This document shows positions 37,427-46,896 of a stretch of 64,000 nt of DNA, piece after piece. The notes under the pieces were generated by a model. It searched no databases, was not told where the DNA came from, and was given only the letters and a program-made list of their open reading frames with translations. The number at the start of each line of letters is the position of its first letter. Position 1 is the stretch's first letter. Origin of the DNA: Phocaeicola faecalis. Its GTDB lineage: Bacteria; Bacteroidota; Bacteroidia; Bacteroidales; Bacteroidaceae. The DNA lies in the NCBI RefSeq assembly GCF_021730445.1, contig NZ_JADNRM010000012.1, positions 1,265 through 65,264 on the forward strand. Reading direction: 5' to 3'. A program made the position numbers and the translations under genes.

Positions 37427-38983
37427 ATGGATGATATTATCAAAATAGAGCCCAACGAACTCCGCACCGAGATGCAAAAGCTACGCGCGGAAGGCTATGA
37501 CTTTATGCGTTCGCTCACCGGCATGGACTGGGGAGAAGATGGACTGGGAGTAGTCTACCATCTGGAAAAGACAACTACCGGAGAGAATAAAGTAATCAAA
37601 ACCGCTACTGCTAACCGTGAGAAAGCTGAATTGCCCACTGTCTGCGATATTTGGAAAGGCGCAGAATTCAACGAACGTGAGGTATATGATTACTTCGGCA
37701 TCCGTTTTGTGGGACATCCCGATATGCGCCGCTTGTTCCTGCGCGAGGACTGGGTGGGCTATCCGCTCCGCAAAGATTATGACGAAAGCCTCAACCCGCT
37801 GCGGATGACCAACGAAGAGCCGGTCGACACTACCCAATATATGGAAGTGCAGCATGACGGCAGCGTAATTGAAAAACGAGAAACCATCTTCGACGAAGAT
37901 GAATACATTATTAATATAGGCCCGCAACACCCGGCAACTCACGGAGTGCTCCGCTTCCGCGTATCACTGGAAGGTGAGATTATAAAGAAACTGGATGTAC
38001 ACTGCGGATATATCCACCGTGGTATCGAAAAGATGTGCGAAAGCCTGACCTATCCCCAAACACTCGCCTTGACCGACCGTCTGGACTATCTGGGCGCACA
38101 TCAAAACCGCCATGCACTCTGTATGTGTATCGAAAAGGCAATGGGCGTGGAAGTGAGTGAACGGGTACAGTATATCCGTACCATCATGGACGAGCTGCAA
38201 CGCATTGATTCACATTTATTGTTTTTTTCCTGCCTGTGCATGGACTTGGGAGCGCTGACGGCCTTCTTTTATGGATTCCGTGACCGCGAAAAGATTTTGG
38301 ACATCTTCGAAGCAACTACCGGAGGCCGCTTAATCCAAAATTATAATACCATCGGTGGTGTGCAGGCCGATATCGCACCGGACTTTGTACAAAAGGTAAA
38401 AGACTTTATCGCTTACCTCCGCCCCACGCTAAAGGAGTATCACGAAGTCTTCACCGGCAATGTCATCGCACAAGAACGCATGAAAGGCGTAGGAGTGCTC
38501 ACCCGCGAAGACGCCATCTCTTTTGGTGCAACCGGAGGAACAGGACGCGCCAGCGGTTGGGCTTGCGACACCCGCAAACGCCACCCCTACTCCATGTATG
38601 ACAAAGTAGACTTCAAGGAAATTATCCATACCGAAGGTGATTCATTTGCACGCTATATGGTGCGCATGGAAGAAATTATGGAAAGTATGAACATCATCGA
38701 ACAATTGATAGACAATATTCCTGAAGGAACATTCCAACAAAAGATGAAACCGATTATCCGTGTGCCCGAAGGTTCTTATTATGCTGCAGTGGAAGGCAGC
38801 CGTGGAGAGTTCGGCGTCTTTTTGGAAAGTCGTGGAGACAAATATCCTTACCGCTTGAAGTTCCGTGCTACCGGACTGCCATTGGTTTCGGCAATGGAAA
38901 CCATGTGCCGCGGTGCCAAGATAGCCGACCTGATTGCCATCGGCGGAACGGTGGACTACGTGGTACCGGACATAGACAGATAA
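37427..38983 (+). CDS. nuoCD: Fused NADH-quinone oxidoreductase subunits C and D
   Basis: The product has 518 residues. Residues 1-135 are a short NuoC (30-kDa subunit) with the pattern ATVCDIWKGAEFNEREVYDYFGI and HPDMRRLFLREDW. From about residue 150 the protein is NuoD (49-kDa subunit): INIGPQHPATHGVLRF, CGYIHRGIEKMCESLTYPQ, DRLDYLGAHQN and a C-terminal IGGTVDYVVPDIDR with the last residues typical of NuoD. The fusion is known in Bacteroidetes and enterobacteria. The subunit helps form the quinone site of complex I. Confidence 0.95.
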   Translation: MDDIIKIEPNELRTEMQKLRAEGYDFMRSLTGMDWGEDGLGVVYHLEKTTTGENKVIKTATANREKAELPTVCDIWKGAEFNEREVYDYFGIRFVGHPDMRRLFLREDWVGYPLRKDYDESLNPLRMTNEEPVDTTQYMEVQHDGSVIEKRETIFDEDEYIINIGPQHPATHGVLRFRVSLEGEIIKKLDVHCGYIHRGIEKMCESLTYPQTLALTDRLDYLGAHQNRHALCMCIEKAMGVEVSERVQYIRTIMDELQRIDSHLLFFSCLCMDLGALTAFFYGFRDREKILDIFEATTGGRLIQNYNTIGGVQADIAPDFVQKVKDFIAYLRPTLKEYHEVFTGNVIAQERMKGVGVLTREDAISFGATGGTGRASGWACDTRKRHPYSMYDKVDFKEIIHTEGDSFARYMVRMEEIMESMNIIEQLIDNIPEGTFQQKMKPIIRVPEGSYYAAVEGSRGEFGVFLESRGDKYPYRLKFRATGLPLVSAMETMCRGAKIADLIAIGGTVDYVVPDIDR

Positions 38984-39012
38984 GATTAATAATAAACGAA
39001 ACGAAATAATAT

Positions 39013-40089
39013 ATGTTTGATTTTAGTATAGTAACCCAATGGATACACTCGATGCTTACTTCCTTCATGCCCGAAGGGTTGGCCGTATTTATAGAGTGTG
39101 TAGCTATCGGTGTATGCATCATGCTTGCCTACGCAGTGATTGCTATCATTATGATATTCATGGAACGCAAGGTCTGTGCAGCATTCCAGTGTCGCCTGGG
39201 GCCGATGCGTGTAGGACCTTGGGGCACCATACAGGTCTTTGCCGATGTATTCAAGATGTTGATAAAAGAAATCATCACCATCCGTCACGCCGACAATTTC
39301 CTTTATAACCTCGCTCCCTATATTGTGATACTGGCATCTATCCTGTCATTCAGTTGCCTGCCCTTCAGCAAAGGAATGGAAGTACTCGACTTCAATGTCG
39401 GTATCTTTTTCCTGATGGCAGCCTCCAGTATCGGTGTGGTAGGTATCCTGCTTGCCGGATGGAGTTCCAACAACAAATACTCACTAATCGGTGCCATGCG
39501 AAGCGGTGCACAGATGATTAGTTATGAACTGTCTGTCGGACTGAGTATCCTCACTATTGTCGTATTGACCGATACCATGCAACTTTCAGAAATAGTAGAA
39601 CGTCAGGCCGACGGCTGGTTCCTTTTCAAAGGACATATCCCGGCAATGATTGCCTTCATCATCTATCTGATAGCCGGTAATGCAGAAGTAAACCGTGGTC
39701 CGTTCGACTTACCCGAAGCCGAAAGTGAGTTGACGGCCGGATATCACACCGAATATTCGGGAATGCACTTCGGGTTATTCTATGTGGCAGAGTTCGTCAA
39801 CCTGTTCATTATTGCCGGGGTAGCCACCACCATTTTTCTGGGCGGCTGGATGCCGTTGCATATTCCCGGTTTGGACAGCTTCAATGCTATAATGGACTAT
39901 ATTCCCGGATTTGTATGGTTCTTTGCAAAGTCATTCTTTATTGTCTGGCTGCTAATGTGGATAAAGTGGACTTTCCCGCGTCTGCGTATCGACCAGATTC
40001 TTACACTGGAATGGAAATATCTGGTACCGATAGGTCTTTGCAATTTGTTGCTGATGGTTATTATTGTTGTATTTAAATTGCATTTCTAA
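39013..40089 (+). CDS. nuoH: NADH-quinone oxidoreductase subunit H
   Basis: The product has 358 residues and eight or so membrane segments. The quinone-site loop [21 protein letters not shown] is intact, as are [24 protein letters not shown] with its conserved acids and [19 protein letters not shown] near the end. It anchors the peripheral arm to the membrane in complex I. The last base of its stop codon is also the first base of the nuoI ATG (40089), which gives translational coupling. Confidence 0.95.
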   Translation: MFDFSIVTQWIHSMLTSFMPEGLAVFIECVAIGVCIMLAYAVIAIIMIFMERKVCAAFQCRLGPMRVGPWGTIQVFADVFKMLIKEIITIRHADNFLYNLAPYIVILASILSFSCLPFSKGMEVLDFNVGIFFLMAASSIGVVGILLAGWSSNNKYSLIGAMRSGAQMISYELSVGLSILTIVVLTDTMQLSEIVERQADGWFLFKGHIPAMIAFIIYLIAGNAEVNRGPFDLPEAESELTAGYHTEYSGMHFGLFYVAEFVNLFIIAGVATTIFLGGWMPLHIPGLDSFNAIMDYIPGFVWFFAKSFFIVWLLMWIKWTFPRLRIDQILTLEWKYLVPIGLCNLLLMVIIVVFKLHF

Positions 40090-40541
40090 TGAAAGAAGAA
40101 AAACGTTCATATATAGGAGGACTGTTACACGGTATCGGTACACTACTCACCGGAATGAAAATCACCGGACGAGAATTTTTCACACCGAAAGTGACCGAGC
40201 AGTATCCCGAGAACCGTGCTACACTGGAAATCTCTCCCCGCTTCCGTGGTCGCCTCATCATGCCGGCCGATGAAGACGGAAACAATAAATGTATTGCCTG
40301 CGGACTGTGCCAGATGGCCTGTCCCAACGACACCATTCATATCACCAGCGAGACACAGACTGATGAAGAAACAGGCAAGAAGAAAAAAATATTGGTGAGA
40401 TATGAATATGACTTGGGCGCCTGTATGTTCTGTCAACTCTGCGTCAATGCGTGTCCGCACGATGCCATCCGCTTCGATACGGAGTTTGAAAATGCCGTGT
40501 TTGACCGCAGTAAATTGGTTCTCACCTTGAATAAGAAATAA
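40089..40541 (+). CDS. nuoI: NADH-quinone oxidoreductase subunit I (ferredoxin-like)
   Basis: The product has 150 residues. Two 4Fe-4S motifs are present: CIACGLCQMACPNDTI and CMFCQLCVNACPHDAI, each CxxCxxCxxxCP. An N-terminal amphipathic stretch (GGLLHGIGTLLTGMKITGREF) is membrane-associated. It carries electrons through clusters N6a and N6b toward NuoB. The upstream donor modules NuoE, F and G are not in this operon. Confidence 0.95.
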   Translation: MKEEKRSYIGGLLHGIGTLLTGMKITGREFFTPKVTEQYPENRATLEISPRFRGRLIMPADEDGNNKCIACGLCQMACPNDTIHITSETQTDEETGKKKKILVRYEYDLGACMFCQLCVNACPHDAIRFDTEFENAVFDRSKLVLTLNKK

Positions 40542-40556
40542 AAAACAAACGATATT

Positions 40557-41060
40557 ATGACACTACAACTAATTGTATTCATTGTGCTGGCATTGTTTAT
40601 CGCTGTCTGTTCAGTATTGGCAGTCACCACATCACGCATCCTGCGTGCGGCGACCTATCTGCTGTTTGTGCTATTCGGAACGGCAGGCATTTACTTCCAG
40701 CTCAATTATTCGTTTTTAGGAGCCGTCCAATTACTGATTTATGCCGGCGGCATCACGGTACTGTATGTTTTCAGTATTCTGCTTACCTCCTCACAAGGAG
40801 ACAAGTCCGAACGGCTGAAAAACGGAAAGATGGTGGCAGGAGCTGTTTCCACCCTTGCCGGGCTGGGTATCTGCCTGTTTGTTATGTTGAAAAACGAGTT
40901 TCTCCCCTCCCACTTCACTCCCGGCGAACTGCATGTGCAGACCATCGGCCACACATTGATGGGAATGGGGAAATATCAATATGTACTGCCTTTCGAAGTA
41001 ATCAGCATATTGCTGCTGGCTTGCATTGTGGGAGGTATAATGATTGCACGTAAAAGATAA
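40557..41060 (+). CDS. nuoJ: NADH-quinone oxidoreductase subunit J
   Basis: The product has 167 residues and five membrane segments. RAATYLLFVLFGTAGIYFQL and LGAVQLLIYAGGITVLYVFSILL, with the Tyr and Gly conserved in NuoJ, are diagnostic. It is part of the proton-pumping membrane arm of complex I and is followed by nuoK after 8 bp. Confidence 0.93.
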   Translation: MTLQLIVFIVLALFIAVCSVLAVTTSRILRAATYLLFVLFGTAGIYFQLNYSFLGAVQLLIYAGGITVLYVFSILLTSSQGDKSERLKNGKMVAGAVSTLAGLGICLFVMLKNEFLPSHFTPGELHVQTIGHTLMGMGKYQYVLPFEVISILLLACIVGGIMIARKR

Positions 41061-41068
41061 GTTTGACT

Positions 41069-41377
41069 ATGGTACACATGGAATATTACCTGGTGGTTTC
41101 CACCTTTATGATGTTTGCAGGCATCTATGGTTTCTTTACCCGCCGCAACCTGCTTGCCATGCTGATTAGTGTGGAACTGATTTTGAACTCCGTCGATATC
41201 AACTTCGCCGTGTTCAACCGCTACCTCTTCCCCGACGAACTGGAAGGAGTGTTCTTCGCCCTGTTCGCCATCGGAGTGAGTGCTGCGGAAACAGCGGTAG
41301 CTATTGCCATCATCATCAATATCTATCGTAACATCCGAAACATACAAGTGAAGAACTTAAACGAAATGAAAAATTAA
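41069..41377 (+). CDS. nuoK: NADH-quinone oxidoreductase subunit K
   Basis: The product has 102 residues from the ATG at 41069. ATG at 41078 and TTG at 41063 are also possible, and no strong ribosome-binding site decides between them. Three membrane segments carry the conserved Glu in ISVELILNSVDINFAVF and a second Glu in SAAETAVAIAIIINIYR, as expected for proton transfer in NuoK. It lies between nuoJ and nuoL. Confidence 0.92.
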   Translation: MVHMEYYLVVSTFMMFAGIYGFFTRRNLLAMLISVELILNSVDINFAVFNRYLFPDELEGVFFALFAIGVSAAETAVAIAIIINIYRNIRNIQVKNLNEMKN

Positions 41378-41379
41378 TT

Positions 41380-43299
41380 ATGGAATATACAATTCTAATC
41401 CTCATCCTTCCTTTTCTCAGTTTTCTAATACTGGGACTGGCAGGTATGCGCATGAAGAACAGCGTGGCAGGTGCCATCGGCACAGCTTCACTGGCAGGGG
41501 TGGCATTGCTTTCCTACCTCACCGCCTTCCACTATTTCACAGGCGGCCGTACGGCAGCAGGCACCTTCCCCACCCTCATGCCCTATAACATTGAATGGTT
41601 ACCGTTCACAACCGACCTTCATATCAACATGGGCATCTTGCTCGACCCTATTTCCATCATGATGTTGGTTGTGATTTCTACCGTATCACTGATGGTACAC
41701 ATCTACTCCTTCGGCTATATGAAAGGTGAAAAAGGCTTTCAACGCTATTATGCTTTTCTGAGTCTGTTCACCATGTCAATGCTGGGGCTGGTAGTAGCAA
41801 CCAATATTTTCCAAATGTACATCTTTTGGGAATTGGTAGGTGTCAGTTCTTATCTGCTCATTGGTTTCTATTATACCAAGAAAGAAGCCATTGCAGCCAG
41901 CAAGAAAGCATTTATCGTCACCCGTTTTGCCGACCTCGGGTTTCTTATCGGTATCCTTATCTACGGCTACTATGCAGAAACATTCTCTTTCACACCGGCA
42001 GCAAGCACCCTGGTTGCGGCAGGAACAATGATTCCATTGGCACTGGGACTGATGTTTGTCGGCGGAGCCGGAAAGAGTGCCATGTTTCCATTACACATCT
42101 GGCTGCCCGATGCCATGGAAGGCCCTACTCCGGTCAGCGCCCTGATTCATGCCGCTACCATGGTAGTAGCCGGTGTATATCTGATAGCCCGCATGTTCCC
42201 ATTGTTCATCGGTTATGCTCCCGAAGTGCTCCATTGGACAGCCTACATCGGTGCTTTCACGGCATTCTACGCTGCCAGTGTAGCTTGTGTGCAAAGCGAT
42301 ATCAAACGCGTACTGGCTTTCTCCACCATCTCGCAGATAGGTTTTATGATTGTAGCCTTGGGCGTTTGCACCTCGATGAATCCCCACGAAGGAGGATTGG
42401 GCTACATGGCTTCCATGTTCCATCTGTTCACCCACGCCATGTTCAAGGCATTACTCTTCTTGGGAGCAGGATGCATCATTCATGCCGTACACAGCAATGA
42501 AATGAGCGCGATGGGCGGGTTGCGCAAATACATGCCCGTCACCCACATCACTTTCCTGATAGCCTGTCTTGCCATTTCGGGCATTTGGCCTTTCTCGGGC
42601 TTCTTCTCCAAAGACGAAATTCTGACCGCCTGCTTCCAGTTCAGCCCGGCGATGGGATGGATTATGACGGGTATTGCCGCCATGACCGCATTCTATATGT
42701 TCCGCCTTTATTATTGTATTTTCTGGAATGGAGAATGGAAAGGACAAACAGCCACCGTAGGGGCGGCCCCATGTGTCCGCCCGGAAACGCATACCCCACA
42801 TGAAGCTCCATTAACTATGACCTTCCCCTTGATGTTCCTGGCTGCCGTAACCTGTGTGGCCGGATTCATCCCCTTCGGTGATTTAATCAGCAGCAATGGA
42901 GAAGCCTACACCATCCATCTGGATATGCAGGTGGCCACAACGAGCATCATTATTGCACTGCTGTCCATCGGCCTTGCCACATGGATGTATGCAGGTTCCA
43001 AACAGCCTGTTGCCGACAAGCTGGCACGCACTTTCAGTCGTTTACACACAGCTGCCTATCACCGCTTCTACATGGACGAAGTCTGGATGTTCTTCACCAA
43101 GAAGATTGTATTCCGGTGCATCAGCACTCCGATAGCCTGGTGGGACCGTCACGTCATCGACCAGTTCTTCAACTTCACCGCCTGGAGCACTCACGCCACA
43201 GCCGACGAGATACGCGATATGCAAAGCGGAAATGTGCAGCAATACAGTATTTGGTTTCTGGCAGGAGCCCTGATATTGACACTGATTCTATTAGTTTAA
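41380..43299 (+). CDS. nuoL: NADH-quinone oxidoreductase subunit L, with an extra cytoplasmic-loop segment
   Basis: The product has 639 residues. Membrane segments carry the antiporter-like core: FWELVGVSSYLLIGFYYTKK, GKSAMFPLHIWLPDAMEGPT with the key Lys, HAATMVVAGVYLIAR and SDIKRVLAFSTISQIGFM. It is one of three antiporter-like pumps (NuoL, M, N), with a lateral helix at the end. Between FRLYYCIFWNG and EAPLTMTFPL lies a loop whose DNA holds an imperfect GGGCGG-CCGCCC palindrome (42761-42782), probably a mobile repeat read in frame as VGAAPCVRPETHTPH. The reading frame is intact. Confidence 0.93.
   Translation: MEYTILILILPFLSFLILGLAGMRMKNSVAGAIGTASLAGVALLSYLTAFHYFTGGRTAAGTFPTLMPYNIEWLPFTTDLHINMGILLDPISIMMLVVISTVSLMVHIYSFGYMKGEKGFQRYYAFLSLFTMSMLGLVVATNIFQMYIFWELVGVSSYLLIGFYYTKKEAIAASKKAFIVTRFADLGFLIGILIYGYYAETFSFTPAASTLVAAGTMIPLALGLMFVGGAGKSAMFPLHIWLPDAMEGPTPVSALIHAATMVVAGVYLIARMFPLFIGYAPEVLHWTAYIGAFTAFYAASVACVQSDIKRVLAFSTISQIGFMIVALGVCTSMNPHEGGLGYMASMFHLFTHAMFKALLFLGAGCIIHAVHSNEMSAMGGLRKYMPVTHITFLIACLAISGIWPFSGFFSKDEILTACFQFSPAMGWIMTGIAAMTAFYMFRLYYCIFWNGEWKGQTATVGAAPCVRPETHTPHEAPLTMTFPLMFLAAVTCVAGFIPFGDLISSNGEAYTIHLDMQVATTSIIIALLSIGLATWMYAGSKQPVADKLARTFSRLHTAAYHRFYMDEVWMFFTKKIVFRCISTPIAWWDRHVIDQFFNFTAWSTHATADEIRDMQSGNVQQYSIWFLAGALILTLILLV
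42761..42782. repeat. 22-bp imperfect palindrome inside nuoL
   Basis: GGGCGG at 42761-42766 pairs with CCGCCC at 42777-42782 around CATG, with two mismatches inside. The sequence resembles short palindromes of GGGCGGACACATGTG type that I recall from intergenic regions of Bacteroides, here within a coding loop. Confidence 0.6.
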
Positions 43300-43327
43300 C
43301 CAGCCAAACGAATAATTAAGTATACAA

Positions 43328-44809
43328 ATGAACATACTAAGTTTTTTCATCATAGTTCCTTTATTGATGCTCGCGGGGCTTTGGGCTTCGCGCAGCGTCA
43401 ATAAAGTACGCGGAGTGATGGTAACCGGTGCTTCCCTACTGCTGGCACTGTCTGTCTACCTCACCGTCGATTATATCGGGCTCCGCCAAGCCGGTGCCAT
43501 GGAAGAAATGCTGTTTACCGACAGCATGTCCTGGTATGCCCCCTTACATATATGTTACTCCATCGGAGTAGATGGCATCTCCGTAGCCATGTTACTGCTG
43601 AGCGCCATCATTGTCTTCACCGGAACATTTGCATCATGGAAGCTTCAGCCTCTCACCAAAGAGTATTTCATGTGGTTCACACTGCTTAGTTTGGGAGTGT
43701 TCGGCTTCTTTATCTCGACAGACCTATTCACCATGTTTATGTTCTATGAGGTAGCGCTTATCCCGATGTACCTGCTGATTGGCGTATGGGGAAGCGGCCG
43801 TAAGGAATATGCCGCCATGAAACTCACCCTGATGCTGATGGGCGGCTCCGCCTTTCTGCTGATAGGTATTCTGGGTATCTTCTACGGAGCAGGAGGCGAG
43901 ACAATGAACCTGCTCGAAATAGCCAAACTGCATATTCCCGATACAATGCAGCACATATTCTTCCCGCTTATTTTTCTGGGATTCGGTGTGCTGGGCGCAC
44001 TATTCCCATTCCATACATGGAGCCCCGACGGTCACGCTTCCGCCCCCACAGCCGTCAGTATGCTTCATGCCGGCGTACTGATGAAGTTGGGAGGTTACGG
44101 CTGTTTTCGTGTGGCCATGTATCTGATGCCCGAAGGAGCAGCCATGTGGGGTGATGTATTCCTCGTGCTGACCACTATTTCTGTGGTTTACGGTGCATTC
44201 AGTGCTGTGGTACAGACCGACTTGAAATACATCAATGCCTATTCATCCGTATCGCATTGCGGCTTGGTACTTTTCGCTCTTCTGATGATGACACGCACCA
44301 GTTGTACGGGAGCCATCCTCCAAATGCTGAGCCACGGCCTGATGACTGCTTTGTTCTTTGCCCTAATCGGTATGATTTACGGCCGCACCCATACACGCGA
44401 TGTACGCCTGATGGGAGGACTGATGAAAATCATGCCTTTTCTGGCTGTAGGCTATGTCATTGCCGGTCTTGCCAATCTGGGACTGCCGGGACTGAGTGGA
44501 TTTGTAGCAGAAATGACCGTCTTTGTCGGCTCATTTCAAAACAACGACACCTTCCACCGTATATGCACGCTGATAGCCACTACAAGTATCGTGATTACTG
44601 CGGTTTATATTCTGCGTGTGGTAGGTAAGATTCTGTATGGCAAGGTATTGAACCCTAATCATCTGAAACTCACCGATGCTACTTGGGATGAAAGAGTGGC
44701 AGTCATATTCCTGATAGCCTGCGTAGCCGGACTGGGTCTTGCCCCATTCTGGATAAGCAACCTGATTAGTAACAGTGTAGAACCGATTATCACTCAATTA
44801 ATACAATAA
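43328..44809 (+). CDS. nuoM: NADH-quinone oxidoreductase subunit M
   Basis: The product has 493 residues and about 14 membrane segments. The core signatures are FMFYEVALIPMYLLIGVWG, LFPFHTWSPDGHASAPTAVS with the conserved acids and HAGVLMKLGGYGCFR, SVVYGAFSAVVQTDLKYINAYSSVSHCG, and NLGLPGLSGFVAE. It acts as an antiporter-like proton pump in complex I, in the cytoplasmic membrane. nuoN follows after 9 bp. Confidence 0.94.
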   Translation: MNILSFFIIVPLLMLAGLWASRSVNKVRGVMVTGASLLLALSVYLTVDYIGLRQAGAMEEMLFTDSMSWYAPLHICYSIGVDGISVAMLLLSAIIVFTGTFASWKLQPLTKEYFMWFTLLSLGVFGFFISTDLFTMFMFYEVALIPMYLLIGVWGSGRKEYAAMKLTLMLMGGSAFLLIGILGIFYGAGGETMNLLEIAKLHIPDTMQHIFFPLIFLGFGVLGALFPFHTWSPDGHASAPTAVSMLHAGVLMKLGGYGCFRVAMYLMPEGAAMWGDVFLVLTTISVVYGAFSAVVQTDLKYINAYSSVSHCGLVLFALLMMTRTSCTGAILQMLSHGLMTALFFALIGMIYGRTHTRDVRLMGGLMKIMPFLAVGYVIAGLANLGLPGLSGFVAEMTVFVGSFQNNDTFHRICTLIATTSIVITAVYILRVVGKILYGKVLNPNHLKLTDATWDERVAVIFLIACVAGLGLAPFWISNLISNSVEPIITQLIQ

Positions 44810-44818
44810 CATACGATT

Positions 44819-46240
44819 ATGGACATTACATCTATTTTACAAATGCATCAGGAGCTGAGCCTCACCGCGGTATTTCTGTTGATGTTTGTACTCGACCTCT
44901 TCCTGCCTGTGCGCCTTCGCCACTGGTTGCGCCCATTGGCCTGCATTCTGTTGGGAATTGAGTTGTTCGCCAATATATGGCCCGATGAAGTCATCCTTTT
45001 CGGAGGAATGTATCATTCCACTCCGATGGCCTCCATCATGAAAAGCGTTCTCACTTTGGGCACCATCCTTATATTCCTGCAATCCACTCATTGGCTGCGC
45101 CGTTCAGACACCCGTCACAAAATGGGAGAATTCTATACACTCACACTGAGCACGTTGCTGGGAATGTACTTCATGGTGAGCGCAGGTCATTTCCTCCTGT
45201 TCTTTCTGGGGCTGGAACTGGCTACCGTTCCTATGGCATGCCTTGTTGCCTTTGACAAATACAAAGGACACAGCGCAGAAGCCGGAGCAAAATTCATCTT
45301 ATCCGCCCTCTTCTCCAGCGGTATATTCCTCTATGGCATCTCAATGATTTACGGAACCGTAGGCACGCTCTATTTCGATGACATCCCGGCCGGCATCACC
45401 GGAAGTCCGCTTCAAATATTGGCATTGGTATTCTTCTTCTCCGGACTGGCCTTTAAGCTGAGCCTCGTACCTTTCCATTTATGGACTGCCGACACCTATC
45501 AGGGAGCCCCCACCACTGTTGCCGCTTACCTGTCGGTCATCTCGAAAGGTGCAGCCGCTTTTGCACTGATGACCATTCTGGTCAAAGTATTCGGTTCCAT
45601 GACCGCCCAATGGAGTGAGATGCTATGCGTGGTCATTGTCGCCACCATCACCATTGCCAACCTGTTTGCCATCCGCCAAAGCAATCTGAAACGCTTTATG
45701 GCATTCAGCAGTATCTCACAGGCAGGATATATCATGCTGGCAGTCCTGGCAGGCACTCCGCAAGGAATGGCGTCATTGGTTTATTATATCATTGTATACA
45801 TTGCAGCCAATCTTGCTGTCTTCGGTGTAATCAACACCATTGAGCAGCACACCCACGGAATGGTTGAGCGCGAAGATTATAACGGGCTCTACAAAACGAA
45901 CCCCCGCCTGACGATGGTGATGACGCTTGCCCTTTTCTCTTTGGCAGGTATTCCCCCATTTGCCGGATTCTTCAGTAAATTCTTTGTATTTGCGGCAGCT
46001 TTCCAAAGCGGATATTATCTGATAGTATTTATTGCATTGGTAAACACCATCATTTCACTCTATTACTATCTGCTGATAGTGAAAGCTATGTTCATTACTC
46101 CCAACGATGAACCAATCGCCACCTTCAAGACCGGCGTTTCCATGCGTGCCTGTCTGTTGATTTGTGTGGCAGGCATCTTCATATTGGGCATTGCCAGCAG
46201 CATTTACCAACTGTTGAGCGATACAGCTGCGCTTTATTAA
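44819..46240 (+). CDS. nuoN: NADH-quinone oxidoreductase subunit N
   Basis: The product has 473 residues and about 13-14 membrane segments. Motifs [41 protein letters not shown] and [20 protein letters not shown] mark it as the third antiporter-like pump of complex I. The C-terminal segment [20 protein letters not shown] is also typical. It is the last gene of the nuo operon, and a hairpin lies directly downstream. Confidence 0.94.
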   Translation: MDITSILQMHQELSLTAVFLLMFVLDLFLPVRLRHWLRPLACILLGIELFANIWPDEVILFGGMYHSTPMASIMKSVLTLGTILIFLQSTHWLRRSDTRHKMGEFYTLTLSTLLGMYFMVSAGHFLLFFLGLELATVPMACLVAFDKYKGHSAEAGAKFILSALFSSGIFLYGISMIYGTVGTLYFDDIPAGITGSPLQILALVFFFSGLAFKLSLVPFHLWTADTYQGAPTTVAAYLSVISKGAAAFALMTILVKVFGSMTAQWSEMLCVVIVATITIANLFAIRQSNLKRFMAFSSISQAGYIMLAVLAGTPQGMASLVYYIIVYIAANLAVFGVINTIEQHTHGMVEREDYNGLYKTNPRLTMVMTLALFSLAGIPPFAGFFSKFFVFAAAFQSGYYLIVFIALVNTIISLYYYLLIVKAMFITPNDEPIATFKTGVSMRACLLICVAGIFILGIASSIYQLLSDTAALY

Positions 46241-46254
46241 GAGAAAAAAAGAAA

Positions 46255-46293
46255 AACTGTCACATCGCGGTTATAGCCGGTGATGTGACAGTT
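46255..46293. terminator. Hairpin at the end of the nuo operon
   Basis: A 12-bp perfect stem (46255-46266 with 46282-46293; arm AACTGTCACATC) is followed on the minus strand by TTTTCTTTTTTTC. The T run lies on the minus-strand side, so it is better suited to stop leftward transcripts, though it may also end the nuo message as a bare hairpin. Confidence 0.6.
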
Positions 46294-46389
46294 CTTATAC
46301 CCCAAACAATGGGCATTGTTTGCAAAGATTGTTACCATTGTTTGCTAAAACTCTCTCCATTGTTTATGAAAAACCTCAAGAGGTTTAAA

Positions 46390-46452
46390 AAACTCCACCA
46401 GCTTTTCGGAAAACTCCACCAACTTTTTCAGAAACTCCACCATCTTTTTTTA
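46390..46452. repeat. Three 21-bp tandem repeats (CTCCACCA type)
   Basis: CTCCACCA occurs at 46393, 46414 and 46435, exactly 21 bp apart, each followed by a T-rich tract. On the plus strand each unit reads as a heptad of KLHQLF type. A related copy is at 6613-6640. It is probably a non-coding dispersed element rather than a gene. Confidence 0.75.
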
Positions 46453-46589
46453 AAAGACTAAGGTGTTTTGACACGAGCAAAACGCCTTTTGAAAAAAAAC
46501 TTATTCTTTTTTGAAAACATTTTCTTCCGAGTTTGCCTACTGATTGAATGAATGAACTGAATCCCGAAAGAAAGTTGATAAAACTTCCT

Positions 46590-46728
46590 TTCACGTTTCA
46601 CAAGTATCGGAAACCGCCTGTTCATAGGGGTTTCCGTGTGAAAGCAACAAATTCACCTCTTAAAAGCTCCTTTCACCCAAAAAGCCGATGAATAAAGGGT
46701 TTCAGTGGGTGAAACGTGTGAAAGCAAC
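46590..46728. repeat. TTTCAC/GTGTGAAAGCAAC repeat region
   Basis: GTGTGAAAGCAAC occurs at 46636-46648 and again at 46716-46728, 80 bp apart, with TTTCACGTTTCACA near 46590. The repeated GTGAAA/TTTCAC words suggest a dispersed repeat. No gene was recognised in 46241-46896. Confidence 0.6.
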
Positions 46729-46804
46729 TTGTTATCAACTTTTTTGTGGAAAACATTTTTGTCTATTTAGACAGGACAAGAAAGCGACTCTCTATTTTTA
46801 CAAA

Positions 46805-46813
46805 TATATTTGC
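46805..46813 (+). promoter_or_regulatory. Possible -7 element in non-coding DNA
   Basis: TATATTTGC matches TAnnTTTGy. It lies 31 bp left of the terminator hairpin at 46844-46869 and points right, toward the convergent lipoprotein gene. It may be a chance match or the start of a very short transcript. Confidence 0.3.
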
Positions 46814-46843
46814 GCCATACTATCAAATACAACTTAAACAAAA

Positions 46844-46869
46844 AAAGAGCACCCCGAAGGATGCTCTTT
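46844..46869 (-). terminator. Rho-independent terminator of the module B lipoprotein gene
   Basis: AAAGAGCA pairs with TGCTCTTT, with a short CC/GG extension around CGAA. On the minus strand it is followed by a run of seven T. It lies 27 bp beyond the lipoprotein stop. Confidence 0.85.
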
Positions 46870-46896
46870 ATATTAGCTAATCATTAAAACGAATGA

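Noticed and set aside
46390-46452. CRISPR array
   Set aside because: The units are 21 bp in exact tandem with no unique spacers and no cas genes, so this is a simple tandem repeat.
46162-46461. 99-codon plus-strand frame at the end of nuoN
   Set aside because: It starts inside nuoN in another frame, reads through the hairpin and consists of the tandem repeat heptads at its end. The 21-bp repeat explains the open frame.
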